Virus record (IMG/VR): IMGVR_UViG_3300029286_000236
Span: 1-24,836 of that record
Reading direction: 5' to 3' (one strand)
DNA from: a virus
Length of the DNA stretch: 24,836 nt
A model generated the notes under the pieces. It saw nothing but the letters and a program-made list of their open reading frames with translations. It had not been told where the DNA came from and ran no database searches. Below are positions 7,454-14,856 of the stretch, one piece after another. Each line of letters opens with the position of its first letter. Positions within the stretch are counted from its first letter, which is position 1. The translations under genes and the position numbers were made by a program.

Positions 7454-8832
7454 AAGTTGCAAAAGCCGGAAGGCATTCTTTTGTTTTAAGCGATGTTGGC
7501 TGTTATTATTTTGAGACGGCAGCTACTTATAACGTCGCTCAACCCGGTATAATGCGTTTTGACAGCAGTTCTTCTCATCCTTTAAATCCTTTGCGCATTG
7601 CTGATTTTAATATTATTCCCCGCGGCGACTCGAATAATTTCCCTGATGAACTTAGGCAGATACTTGATGAAGCTAATGTAACGCCCGGAGTTATTGAAAA
7701 ACAAGTTGGATTACTTTGGGGACAAGGTCCTGCTCTTTATAAAGTAATTTATGAAGAAGGAAAACGCCGAAAAGCTTATGAAGAAGATAAAGAGATTGAG
7801 AACTGGTTAAAATCATGGGATTACATGGAATATCTGATAAAGGCAATGATAGATTTCCGCCACATGAACGGGCATTATACCAAGTATTTTCGTAACCGCG
7901 CTCCACGTATTGGCGGAGCAGGAAGAATTGAACGTCTTGATCATGAAAGTTCTTTGTATTGCGCATTGGAGTGGCCAGATGCCAGCAGGAATATTAATCA
8001 TATTATTGTTGGTGACTTCGCGCAACCCTGGAAATACGGACTTAGATCATATCCGATTTTCAATAAAGAAAATCCGTATCAGTTCCCTGTATCCATGCGG
8101 TATAGCAATATGTATTCGTTTGCCCTGGATAATGATTATTCCCGTCCTGCTTTTTATGGTACCCTAAATTGGATCAAACTTGCAAATTCGCTTCCTAAAC
8201 TTTTAATGAACTATAATACCAATGCTTCTGCATTGAAGTTCCATATTGAAGTACCTGTAGTTTATTGGCAGGATAAAAAACAAAAATTGATGGATCAATG
8301 CCTGCTTAAAGGTATTGAATATACTGATAAAATGTTGGAAGATCTGAAAGAAGAAATTTTTATAAAATTCGCCGAAACTCTTTCGGGTATTGGTAATGTT
8401 GGAAAATTTATTACCACTGATATGATTTTTGATGATGCTTCAAATCAATATATAGGATGGAAAATTACTCCTATTGATCAGAAGATACTTGATTTTGTGA
8501 ATGCTCAACTTGAAATTTCAAAGCGCGCTGCTCTTGAAACTACAGTTGGGATGGGTTTACATCCTGCTTTGAGTAATATATCAAGCGATGGCAACCTTCC
8601 GTCAGGTAGCGAGCAACTTTACGCTTTTAAGTTATACTTGATGACAGGGGTGGAAATACCAGAGATGATCGTTTGCCAGGATATTAATAACGCTATTGAA
8701 GTCAATTTTCCGGGCAGGGGTCATAAACTTGGATTTTATCATGATACTGTACTTACTGAAGAAATGACCAGTCCGAAAGACAGAATCAGAAATTCGGGAC
8801 CGGATGTTAAAACTAATCAAACAAAACCGTAA
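7450..8832 (+). CDS. Portal protein
   Basis: The product has 460 residues. The N-terminal third carries the signature of portals from Bacteroidetes phages: PRGDSNNFPDELRQIL, then TPGVIEKQVGLLWGQGPALYK (about 57-98). In tailed phages the portal is a dodecameric ring at one capsid vertex through which TerL packs DNA and onto which the tail is built. The helical LEISKRAALETTVGMGLHPALSN region (about 357-378) and the polar, Pro-rich C-terminus also fit. The length is within the normal 400-550 range. It overlaps its neighbours by 4 and 1 nt, so the operon is tightly coupled. Assignment is by pattern and by position after TerL, without a similarity search. Confidence 0.82.
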   Translation: MKVAKAGRHSFVLSDVGCYYFETAATYNVAQPGIMRFDSSSSHPLNPLRIADFNIIPRGDSNNFPDELRQILDEANVTPGVIEKQVGLLWGQGPALYKVIYEEGKRRKAYEEDKEIENWLKSWDYMEYLIKAMIDFRHMNGHYTKYFRNRAPRIGGAGRIERLDHESSLYCALEWPDASRNINHIIVGDFAQPWKYGLRSYPIFNKENPYQFPVSMRYSNMYSFALDNDYSRPAFYGTLNWIKLANSLPKLLMNYNTNASALKFHIEVPVVYWQDKKQKLMDQCLLKGIEYTDKMLEDLKEEIFIKFAETLSGIGNVGKFITTDMIFDDASNQYIGWKITPIDQKILDFVNAQLEISKRAALETTVGMGLHPALSNISSDGNLPSGSEQLYAFKLYLMTGVEIPEMIVCQDINNAIEVNFPGRGHKLGFYHDTVLTEEMTSPKDRIRNSGPDVKTNQTKP

Positions 8833-9917
8833 TGATATTCAATAAAAATGGCACCGGCGCAACGGAAGTAAAGGACCTAATGGGCTTTACTTATGCTTCT
8901 ATTAATTTTAAAAATCTTTCTCCTTATATTGAATTCCCTGAGCGCGATATCATAAATAATATTGTAGGACAAACATTGTTTACTGCTGTTCAGGCGCATT
9001 ATGACAGCGCTAATTATAAAGCTACTCCTATTGCTATGGTTCCGACGCCTCCCGGCGAATCAGGTCCTGCTAAAATAATACGTGAAGCCTTAAATGCTGC
9101 TAATGCAGTGTTAAATGCAAAATATGCTTTACTTGATTCACTTGTTTTAAAACTGCAAAGCCCTATTATTCGCCATGCTCTGCGAATGTATATGCCGAGT
9201 TCGGATGTGCAGCATACCGAAGCAGGACGATCTATTACTGTTACAGAGACTCAGAAGCCGGCTTTTGAATGGCAGGTTGAAAAGGATAATGCAAATATGC
9301 TCGATCTTGCTCACAGAGCGGAAGAATTACTTATTGAATTTCTTTTTCTTAATAAAAATTCTGTTCCATTAGATACCTTATGGAAAGATACAGATGCCGC
9401 TAAAGCTTTGACAAGTGGATTTATCAATTCTGCCGTAGAATTCTCCAAAATATTCTTTATAAATAATTCTAAACGGGTATTCCTCGCTGTTTCGCCGATT
9501 ATGCAGGAAAAACTTCGTGATATTATTCAGCCTGGCTTCCTTGCTGCCGATTATGATACAATAATTACCGCTATACAAGCAGGCAGTGTTACAGGAGAAA
9601 CTAAAACAATGCTTGATAAGGCTTCTGTTCCTTTGGCTTATTATACGATGGCTGACGCTTTAAAACAGTTCAGCGTTGAAATACTTCCTAACGGCGTATT
9701 CCAGAATTATTATACCAATGCTGTTTCATCAAAAGCAATCGCCAATAGCACTGACAGGCTTGGTTTGTCGGCTTTTATTGAAAGAAAAGCTGATATCGAA
9801 TTTAAAAAACTACAGGAGTTTCTTTTAAAACGTTCTACGATAACGAGCGGTGAAACGTACGAACCTGAAGTATTAACAGATAGAATGGATTCAGATAATT
9901 TATTTTTCAGACCATGA
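8832..9917 (+). CDS. Candidate capsid or head-tail connector protein
   Basis: The product has 361 residues and follows the portal with a 1-nt overlap (TAATG). The N-terminus has the pattern INFKNLSPYIEFPERDIINNIVGQTLFTAVQAHY (about 24-57), which I associate with an uncharacterised Bacteroidetes phage family placed near portals (possibly DUF6712, from memory). A weak internal similarity is visible between this part and the second half (VEFSKIFFINN..., MQEKLRDIIQPGF). No HK97 capsid motif, protease or scaffold can be recognised. Because no other gene here looks like a major capsid protein, it is a candidate for that role, but a connector/adaptor is at least as likely. It contains no signal peptide or membrane segment. 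Confidence 0.75.
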   Translation: MIFNKNGTGATEVKDLMGFTYASINFKNLSPYIEFPERDIINNIVGQTLFTAVQAHYDSANYKATPIAMVPTPPGESGPAKIIREALNAANAVLNAKYALLDSLVLKLQSPIIRHALRMYMPSSDVQHTEAGRSITVTETQKPAFEWQVEKDNANMLDLAHRAEELLIEFLFLNKNSVPLDTLWKDTDAAKALTSGFINSAVEFSKIFFINNSKRVFLAVSPIMQEKLRDIIQPGFLAADYDTIITAIQAGSVTGETKTMLDKASVPLAYYTMADALKQFSVEILPNGVFQNYYTNAVSSKAIANSTDRLGLSAFIERKADIEFKKLQEFLLKRSTITSGETYEPEVLTDRMDSDNLFFRP

Positions 9918-10438
9918 ATGAAAGAGAAATAAACCTGCCTGCCGGTAGGCAAGATAAGGATGATATTATAATTGATCCTATCAAAGAACCGGAAACCATA
10001 AGCGAAAAGACTTATAACCGTTCACTAAAAAGGGATATTGATTTTCATAGTAAATTCCTTACTGAACTCATTCAGGAATATATAAAATTCAAGAATAAAA
10101 ATTTCGGTGAAAACAAAGGTTATATTATTCATAAACCCGATGTAAAAGGTCTTTATTCATATCTGAATTTTAAATGGAATGCGTATTGCGCAAAAGCCAA
10201 GTTTAGTCGTAAACATAAATATAATCCAAGTAATAAATGTTTTGTTGAAGAAATAAAAAAACATAATGCAGCGCATTCAAAATTATGTTGGATAAATTAT
10301 GTGATGATGCTCCTGAAGGCTAAGTATACCATAGAACCTAACATCGGCAGGCTTGCTGAAATTTACCGCGAAGATTATCTTCCGGAAGATGCTTTAATTG
10401 ATATTTTTTGTTCACATCAAATTAATTTGGAATACTAA
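9914..10438 (+). CDS. Phage protein of unknown function, with an LPAGRQ repeat insert
   Basis: The protein has 174 residues and is basic and tyrosine-rich, with mostly helical character. It is likely a structural or assembly protein by position, but I do not recognise its family. The start (ATGA overlap with the upstream stop) is secure, yet residues 8-13 are LPAGRQ. These are encoded by a palindromic Bacteroidetes interspersed repeat (9936-9951) inserted in frame near the N-terminus, where it is evidently tolerated. Cys residues occur at 92, 109, 127 and 166, without a clear metal-binding spacing. The stop overlaps the next start (TAATG). Confidence 0.8.
   Translation: MNEREINLPAGRQDKDDIIIDPIKEPETISEKTYNRSLKRDIDFHSKFLTELIQEYIKFKNKNFGENKGYIIHKPDVKGLYSYLNFKWNAYCAKAKFSRKHKYNPSNKCFVEEIKKHNAAHSKLCWINYVMMLLKAKYTIEPNIGRLAEIYREDYLPEDALIDIFCSHQINLEY
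9936..9951 (+). repeat. LPAGRQ-type short interspersed palindrome inside a gene
   Basis: TGCCTGCCGGTAGGCA is a 16-nt palindrome except for one G-T pair. This sequence and its translation LPAGRQ are familiar as a repeat scattered through many Bacteroidetes genomes. Here it lies in frame in codons 8-13 of the gene at 9914. Confidence 0.8.
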
Positions 10439-11349
10439 TGCATACACTTGAGATACCGGATAAAAAAATAGTTATCAATTTTCCTGAGAAAGTGGACGAA
10501 CTAAGCCCTGAACAGGCTGTATTCTTTATGAATCAGGTAATGTTATACCAGGCAGGAACCATTGATCTGAGCGAGTTTAAAATCCGCATAGTTTATCATT
10601 TGCTTGGGATGAAACAAAGCTGGAAATATGCTGCAATGCTGCCTGAACAGAAAGAACAGGTTTGGACTAATATTTACAGGCTTTCGGAAGTAATTGATTC
10701 TTTTTTTATTCCCGGCAAAGATTCTAAGGGTAATGATACAAAGGTTATTGACTGGAACACTACGAAAAATCTGCTTCCTGTTATTGGAAAGTTTTACGGT
10801 CCTGCGGATGCGCTGTTAAATCTTACTTTCTATGAATATAAGGAAGCGCATTCATGCTATATGCAGTATTACGAAACTAAGGATGAAAATTTTCTTAATG
10901 AATTGATTGCTATTCTCTACAGACAAAAGAAAAGATTCTTATTTATCCTGAAATATTTGCCGAAATATGACGGGGATATACGCAGGAAGTTTTCACCCAA
11001 AACAAATCCGGAGTACCTGGCAAAAAGAACGGCTGAAATAACTAAGATTTCTCCTGCCGAAAAGCAGATCGTGGTATTGTATTTCGGGAATTGTCTGAAT
11101 TTTATCAGTACCGGTAAAATAAATATTGACGGAAAAGAAATTGATCTAAGTATTTTGTTTAAAAAGGGTTCAGAAGAAGGTTCAAAATCCGATATCGGAA
11201 TGGCCGGATTGCTTTTTACCCTGGCTGAAAGTAAAGTGTTCGGAAATATTGATGAAACCGCAGATGTAAACCTTTATACAGTGCTTGCCCGTTTATATCA
11301 GTTAAAAATGGATTCCGAAGAATTAAAGCGGAAATATGATAAGAATTAG
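10438..11349 (+). CDS. Phage structural/assembly protein, unknown
   Basis: The product has 303 residues. It begins with a short beta segment (TLEIPDKKIVINFPEKVDELSPEQAVFFMNQVMLY) followed by helices (FKIRIVYHLLGMKQSWKYAAM). This layout looks familiar from Bacteroidetes prophages, though no function is known to me. Later features include AILYRQKKRFLFILKYLPKYDGDIRRKFS (about 160-189), a helical segment around residue 200, and a charged C-terminus. The N-terminal design, a small beta unit then helices, is loosely like tail assembly chaperones, but the tape measure is 10 kb away, so that role is doubtful. The 3' end overlaps the next gene by 14 nt. Confidence 0.8.
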   Translation: MHTLEIPDKKIVINFPEKVDELSPEQAVFFMNQVMLYQAGTIDLSEFKIRIVYHLLGMKQSWKYAAMLPEQKEQVWTNIYRLSEVIDSFFIPGKDSKGNDTKVIDWNTTKNLLPVIGKFYGPADALLNLTFYEYKEAHSCYMQYYETKDENFLNELIAILYRQKKRFLFILKYLPKYDGDIRRKFSPKTNPEYLAKRTAEITKISPAEKQIVVLYFGNCLNFISTGKINIDGKEIDLSILFKKGSEEGSKSDIGMAGLLFTLAESKVFGNIDETADVNLYTVLARLYQLKMDSEELKRKYDKN

Positions 11350-11794
11350 AACATATAAAACTTATTTCGATAGTATTAAAACGCGTATTACCAATATTGA
11401 TACGGTTTTTATTGTTAGTCATCAGGATCAACTTGCGAATAAGATTCGTGAAGTGGCCGCCGGCGAAATTATTCTTATTGTAATTGTTCCTTCTGCTGAT
11501 ACCAATGCTGCCGATGTTAACAATATCATGGAAAATAATACCGGTATCATTTATCTGCTTAAAAAGATTGATATCACGAATATGACCGATGATCTGTTTG
11601 TGGATGAAATGGAAGAAACGCAGGATATTATGACAGCAATAAAAACAATGATGACTGATGATGCAAGCGACCATCAGGCAAATCATTTCATGCATTATTT
11701 TGAACCTAACGGGATGCATACTGATCCTGAATATAATTATTTAGGCTGCAACGGATGGAGTTTGTCGTTTAACATTGTTAATAAAGGGTTTTAG
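11336..11794 (+). CDS. Candidate tail terminator / head-tail completion protein
   Basis: The protein has 152 residues. An alternating strand-helix pattern begins with a strand and helix on a self-contained domain (YFDSIKTRITNIDTVFIVSHQDQLANKIREV), followed by a strongly hydrophobic strand (EIILIVIVPSAD). It has acidic helices in the middle and ends with a strand-rich segment containing GCNGWSLSFNIVN. The size and alpha/beta layout fit tail-terminator or joining proteins of siphophages, and its place after connector candidates agrees. No specific motif proves this. The start overlaps the previous gene by 14 nt, and its TAG stop shares one base with the GTG of the next gene. Confidence 0.75.
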   Translation: MIRIRTYKTYFDSIKTRITNIDTVFIVSHQDQLANKIREVAAGEIILIVIVPSADTNAADVNNIMENNTGIIYLLKKIDITNMTDDLFVDEMEETQDIMTAIKTMMTDDASDHQANHFMHYFEPNGMHTDPEYNYLGCNGWSLSFNIVNKGF

Positions 11795-11973
11795 TGAATG
11801 AAGAAGATGTAATAAAATTAGCAGAGAGACAGAAAAAAGATAATCCTGATAAGTTTTTCTTTGTTATTAAAAACAAATCAGGATGTATTGAAATAATTGA
11901 AAGTATTACTGAAGAAAGGAAAAAAGTATTTGATATTAATAAAACAAAATACGAAATAATTAAGACTTTATGA
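11794..11973 (+). CDS. Small charged protein with GTG start
   Basis: A 59-residue frame starts at GTG (11794-11796), whose first base is the last base of the previous stop. It ends at 11971-11973, overlapping the next ATG by 4 nt (ATGA). The sequence begins with an acidic helix (NEEDVIKLAERQKKDNPDK), followed by FFFVIKNKSGCIEII and a Lys-rich tail. No family is recognised. The two-sided overlap exactly fills the space between neighbours, which argues that it is a real, translationally coupled gene. No in-frame ATG occurs anywhere in it. Confidence 0.7.
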   Translation: MNEEDVIKLAERQKKDNPDKFFFVIKNKSGCIEIIESITEERKKVFDINKTKYEIIKTL

Positions 11974-12230
11974 CTGAAATTTTTGGAATAATAGTTACTG
12001 TTTTACTTTCTATTACCGGCATCCTACTTAACCGATTTGTTAATAGTATTGATGAGTTAAAAAAGATTGTAGAAATGATCCGCATTGAATTAAGCGGTAA
12101 AAATGCCGCATGCGTAGAAAAGCACACTGCTCTTAATGGACGGGTAAAGCAACATGAAATAAAATTAAATGAACTGAACGATAAATTCGAGGAACATGAG
12201 AAGGAAATCACAATTTTAAAAACCAAATAA
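11970..12230 (+). CDS. Small membrane-anchored coiled-coil protein of the lysis cassette
   Basis: The 86-residue protein has one N-terminal hydrophobic segment (about 4-24) followed by a long, charged helix/coiled coil (25-86, with the heptad-like ELNDKFEEHEKEITILK). This layout is like XhlA-type or other holin-associated proteins, though XhlA has its membrane segment at the C-terminus. It directly precedes a holin candidate and the M23 lysin, so a role in lysis or lysin export is inferred. No signal peptidase site is evident. Confidence 0.78.
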   Translation: MTEIFGIIVTVLLSITGILLNRFVNSIDELKKIVEMIRIELSGKNAACVEKHTALNGRVKQHEIKLNELNDKFEEHEKEITILKTK

Positions 12231-12240
12231 ATTTAAACCC

Positions 12241-12786
12241 ATGAAAAAAATCACATTCATTTTACTGCTATTTATTGCAGGCGGAATTTATGGTCAAAAT
12301 TTGACCACAACTGAAAAACTATCAAAAGTCTTTGAGAAAAAACTTGACACCAAAACAAATCCTAATCTTTCATTACGAATTATTCAACAGGATTCAACAA
12401 TTAAGGCATTAAAGGATACAATTACTGCCAAAAATGTTATTATTAAAACAGTGCCTCAAAAACCGGAAACTGGAAGCAAACCTATTGCATGGATTGATTA
12501 TTTTATTGCCCTGGGAGCTTTTATTATTCTTTGGTTTTTATCAAAACTCAAGTATTTACAAACTATTAATGTTCCTATAATACAAAGATTTGTATCAGAA
12601 ACATCTTCATTTATTAATAAGATTCAACAGATATGCGTAGTCTTTTCTGTTATTATACCAATAATAATCGGACTCGGAGTTTTTAGCGGCTATGTGCTTT
12701 CAATATTTGGGAATTTTGAAATAATTTTCCTTTCTATTGCAGGGTTTACACTGTTTACAACAAAGAGACCTGACCTTCAAAAATAA
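12241..12786 (+). CDS. Holin candidate with signal peptide and three membrane segments
   Basis: The 181-residue protein has an N-terminal signal sequence (1-18, cleavage likely after Gly18). A polar stretch (19-82) with short helices ending before the membrane follows, then hydrophobic segments at about 83-102, 131-152 and 153-172. The C-terminus is short and basic (KRPDLQK). Holins are small membrane proteins that open the inner membrane for lysin release; the number of segments and the gene just before the M23 lysin fit that role. The signal peptide and the periplasmic domain are unusual, so it may be a spanin-like or lysis-control protein instead. The spacing to the lysin start is 1 nt. 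Confidence 0.72.
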   Translation: MKKITFILLLFIAGGIYGQNLTTTEKLSKVFEKKLDTKTNPNLSLRIIQQDSTIKALKDTITAKNVIIKTVPQKPETGSKPIAWIDYFIALGAFIILWFLSKLKYLQTINVPIIQRFVSETSSFINKIQQICVVFSVIIPIIIGLGVFSGYVLSIFGNFEIIFLSIAGFTLFTTKRPDLQK

Positions 12787-12787
12787 T

Positions 12788-13222
12788 ATGGCAACAAAAC
12801 CTATAAGACGAGGAGTTATCACTTCAGGATTTGGAGAACGGATACTGCAAGGTAATCGGGAATTCCACCCAGGGATAGATATTTCTGTAGTTGGAGTCCC
12901 TGATAATATTCCGGTATATGCTGCAAAAAACGGCAAAGTGAAATATTTTAATAATGATATTTCAGCAGGAGTTAATGCCGGAGGTGGATTCGGAAGGGTG
13001 GTTTATTTACGACTTGCTGATGGCTGGTTTGCGATTTACCCACATCTTTCGCTGATTAATGGAGATTTACATATTAACGATCAGGTAAAAGAAGGTGATT
13101 TCATAGGAATAATGGGGAATACAGGACATTCTTTAGGAAGACATCTTCATTATGAGGAACGCCCACAATTAAGCCCAGGCGGGGCGCGAATGCCACAAGA
13201 TATTTATGATTTATATGTTTGA
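12788..13222 (+). CDS. M23-family peptidoglycan peptidase (phage lysin)
   Basis: This 144-residue protein is a single LytM/M23 metallopeptidase domain. Zinc and catalytic residues are complete: His27 and Asp31 (HPGID), His86 (YPHL) and the HLH motif at His119/His121. The start of the fold, ITSGFGER, is typical. M23 enzymes cut peptide crosslinks of peptidoglycan. No signal peptide is present, so holin-dependent release is expected. I chose ATG 12788, 1 nt after the upstream stop; an earlier in-frame ATG at 12737 would add 17 residues overlapping the holin candidate and is less likely. It belongs to the lysis cassette with the genes before and after it. Confidence 0.9.
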   Translation: MATKPIRRGVITSGFGERILQGNREFHPGIDISVVGVPDNIPVYAAKNGKVKYFNNDISAGVNAGGGFGRVVYLRLADGWFAIYPHLSLINGDLHINDQVKEGDFIGIMGNTGHSLGRHLHYEERPQLSPGGARMPQDIYDLYV

Positions 13223-13223
13223 T

Positions 13224-13745
13224 ATGAAAAAACTATTCCTTTTACTTGTAATCATTCTATTGCTTGCTTCATGCACCACTCAGAAGCATTGTAATAAACG
13301 TTTTCCCTGCACCGGCAGGATTGATACTATTATTAAGACCGATTATAGAGAAGTTCTGAAGGATACTACTATTTACCTTACTGACAGCGCCTGGGCGCAG
13401 ATGTATTTTGAATGCAGCAAAGACGGCGATGTACTCCTGAAACAGATTCTCGAGCTTAAAGCAGGGAAGTATGTTACTCCAAGAATTATCTATAAGGATA
13501 AAATGCTTTATGTGGAATGTAAGGTTGATAGTGTTGGGATTCTATTGCATTATAAGAATATCCTGATAAAAGAGTTCCAGAAGATTGATAAAACAACCGT
13601 TGTAAAGGAAAATTACCTTACCGGCTGGCAATGGTTCCAGCTTTGGGCGGGCAGAATATTCCTTGGTTTAATTATACTCATATTGATTTATCTTATAATC
13701 CGCAATTCGTTGCGGGTTAATAGATTTTTTAAGCCTCCAAAATAG
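13224..13745 (+). CDS. Lipoprotein with C-terminal membrane segment: u-spanin candidate
   Basis: The 173-residue protein starts with a lipoprotein signal peptide and lipobox (LASC, Cys17). It has a polar periplasmic middle (about 18-130) and one strong hydrophobic segment near the C-terminus (about 140-160, in WAGRIFLGLIILILIYLII), then a basic tail. Outer-membrane lipid anchor plus inner-membrane C-terminal helix is the defining layout of unimolecular spanins such as phage T1 gp11, which fuse the membranes in the last step of lysis. The position straight after the lysin supports this. ATG 13224 was chosen because the lipoprotein signal starts there; an in-frame ATG at 13206 overlaps the lysin. 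It is the last gene before the operon's terminator. Confidence 0.8.
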   Translation: MKKLFLLLVIILLLASCTTQKHCNKRFPCTGRIDTIIKTDYREVLKDTTIYLTDSAWAQMYFECSKDGDVLLKQILELKAGKYVTPRIIYKDKMLYVECKVDSVGILLHYKNILIKEFQKIDKTTVVKENYLTGWQWFQLWAGRIFLGLIILILIYLIIRNSLRVNRFFKPPK

Positions 13746-13772
13746 TTTTTTTTGTTTCTATTTTGAAGCCGG

Positions 13773-13806
13773 ACTGCCGTTGCCGAAAGGGAATGGCAGT
13801 TTTTTA
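13773..13806 (+). terminator. Strong terminator ending the head/lysis operon
   Basis: A 12-bp stem (ACTGCCGTTGCC with GGGAATGGCAGT, one mismatch and one wobble) is capped by a GAAA tetraloop and followed by six T (13801-13805 plus the closing T). It separates the late operon from the accessory operon that starts at 13851. Confidence 0.92.
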
Positions 13807-13850
13807 TGTTTGATAAACATTAAATTGTTAATAACTTTTATTATTTTTCC

Positions 13851-13881
13851 TTGCGTATTAGTTTAAACTAATATATCTTTG
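13851..13881 (+). promoter_or_regulatory. Promoter of the accessory operon with palindromic operator in the spacer
   Basis: TTGCG (13851-13855) is a plausible -33 region and TATCTTTG (13874-13881) a perfect -7 box. The entire 18-bp spacer (13856-13873) is a perfect palindrome. The leader to the first gene is about 60 nt. The late-promoter 12-mer is absent. Confidence 0.75.
13856..13873 (+). promoter_or_regulatory. 18-bp perfect palindrome, likely operator
   Basis: TATTAGTTTAAACTAATA is self-complementary over 18 bp and lies exactly between the -33 and -7 boxes. A dimeric repressor bound there would block RNA polymerase. I found no second copy in the window, and the regulator is not identified. 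Confidence 0.7.
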
Positions 13882-13945
13882 CTTCATCAATTAATTACTA
13901 ACCTTATCCCCTGCAGAGCCAGCAGATAAAAAACCGGCAAAAAAC

Positions 13946-14530
13946 ATGGAAACTTTATCTTTAACAAAACTTAAAAAAATTGTAGGAAAAACCATTAAAT
14001 GGAATGCTCCTGCTTATCATGCCAATTCAGGATTCTTTGGAAAAGGTCTATATGGCGGAATAACCAAGATTACAGAGATTGATTCTTCGCTCAGGAGACC
14101 TATTCTTCAAGAACAAAAGGTTGATGAAAAAAGCGATAGTATTATATTCGCTTTTGTTGATGCTGATTCAATCCTTAATTATTCTGATTCTGATCGTTTA
14201 GTTTCATTTGAAATCATAGAAAAAGTCATGAAAGTTTTATTAATTAAATCTATTATTCCTTCTAATAATCGCATTAACAATGCATATTTCACTGGTACCA
14301 GAGATCAGATTTATGAAAAATTAGAATGGTTAAAAAACCGTGAGATTGTTTCTATTGAAGAAATTGAATATGTTTTTCACAAACAAGATTATATTGATAA
14401 TATTGATTTATTAATTAAAGAAAATGATACTTCGGAAAAGCCTGATGCTTTTGCTGATGAAAGAGCATGGAATGAAATGTATCAAAAAACAACAGGAAAT
14501 CCTTTACCTAAAGGAGGCATTTTACGTTAA
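13946..14530 (+). CDS. Accessory-operon first protein, unknown
   Basis: The 194-residue soluble protein begins with KLKKIVGKTIKWNAPAYHANSGFFGKGLYGG, a small domain that may be beta-rich, followed by a helical middle (LVSFEIIEKVMKVLLIKSIIP). The C-terminal segment is YFTGTRDQIYEKLEWLKNREIVSIEEIEYVF, then an acidic tail ending GNPLPKGGILR. I do not recognise a family. It is the first gene after the operator-containing promoter, and the next gene starts 2 nt after its stop, so the two are co-transcribed. Confidence 0.82.
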   Translation: METLSLTKLKKIVGKTIKWNAPAYHANSGFFGKGLYGGITKITEIDSSLRRPILQEQKVDEKSDSIIFAFVDADSILNYSDSDRLVSFEIIEKVMKVLLIKSIIPSNNRINNAYFTGTRDQIYEKLEWLKNREIVSIEEIEYVFHKQDYIDNIDLLIKENDTSEKPDAFADERAWNEMYQKTTGNPLPKGGILR

Positions 14531-14532
14531 TC

Positions 14533-14856
14533 ATGAAAACTAAATGTTACAGCGTGAGACTTGAAAGTCTCACGTCTATTTCAGATAAATGCTTTAAAGC
14601 AACGAGTTTCGATGGAAGCGAAGATTTAATTCCCAAAAGTCAGGTAATGGGACCGGATTATGATGTGCAAAAATCAAATGCTTACTGGATTTCGGCTTGG
14701 ATACTCGAAAAAAAGAATTTGCAGTACTCCTCAAAAAAAGAAGCATGGTTCGATAGCGATAGCGGACAAATGCTTCCAACTTATATCATTGAAAAACATA
14801 TACCGAATAAAGTTGAACATATAAAAACAGAACCCCATGCAGACCTTATTCGATAA
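14533..14856 (+). CDS. Small phage protein with xIPKSQ motif, unknown
   Basis: The 107-residue protein contains KCFKATSFDGSEDLIPKSQV, then YWISAWILEKKNLQYSSKKEAWFD. This Asp-Gly-Ser...Ile-Pro-Lys-Ser pattern is familiar from small proteins encoded beside phage helicases; no function is known to me. Codons 7-14 lie in an inverted repeat (14553-14574), an interspersed palindrome that codes for part of VRLESLT. The 3' end overlaps the helicase gene by 20 nt, which suggests coupled translation. Confidence 0.8.
   Translation: MKTKCYSVRLESLTSISDKCFKATSFDGSEDLIPKSQVMGPDYDVQKSNAYWISAWILEKKNLQYSSKKEAWFDSDSGQMLPTYIIEKHIPNKVEHIKTEPHADLIR
14553..14574 (+). repeat. Inverted repeat CGTGAGACTT / AAGTCTCACG within a gene
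   Basis: The 10-nt arms are perfectly complementary and separated by GA; in RNA about 8 bp with a 6-nt loop could form. It lies just after the start codon of the gene at 14533 and could slow its translation. The sequence resembles interspersed palindromes of Bacteroidetes. Confidence 0.7.

Noticed and set aside
11330-11349. A possible programmed frameshift between the genes at 10438 and 11336
   Set aside because: The 14-nt overlap has no slippery heptamer and both genes have their own starts; tail-chaperone frameshifts normally lie just before the tape measure, which is 10 kb away.
11216-11719. A 167-codon antisense frame across the end of the structural gene and the tail-terminator candidate
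   Set aside because: The + strand genes there are continuous and coupled; the antisense frame is a codon-pattern shadow.
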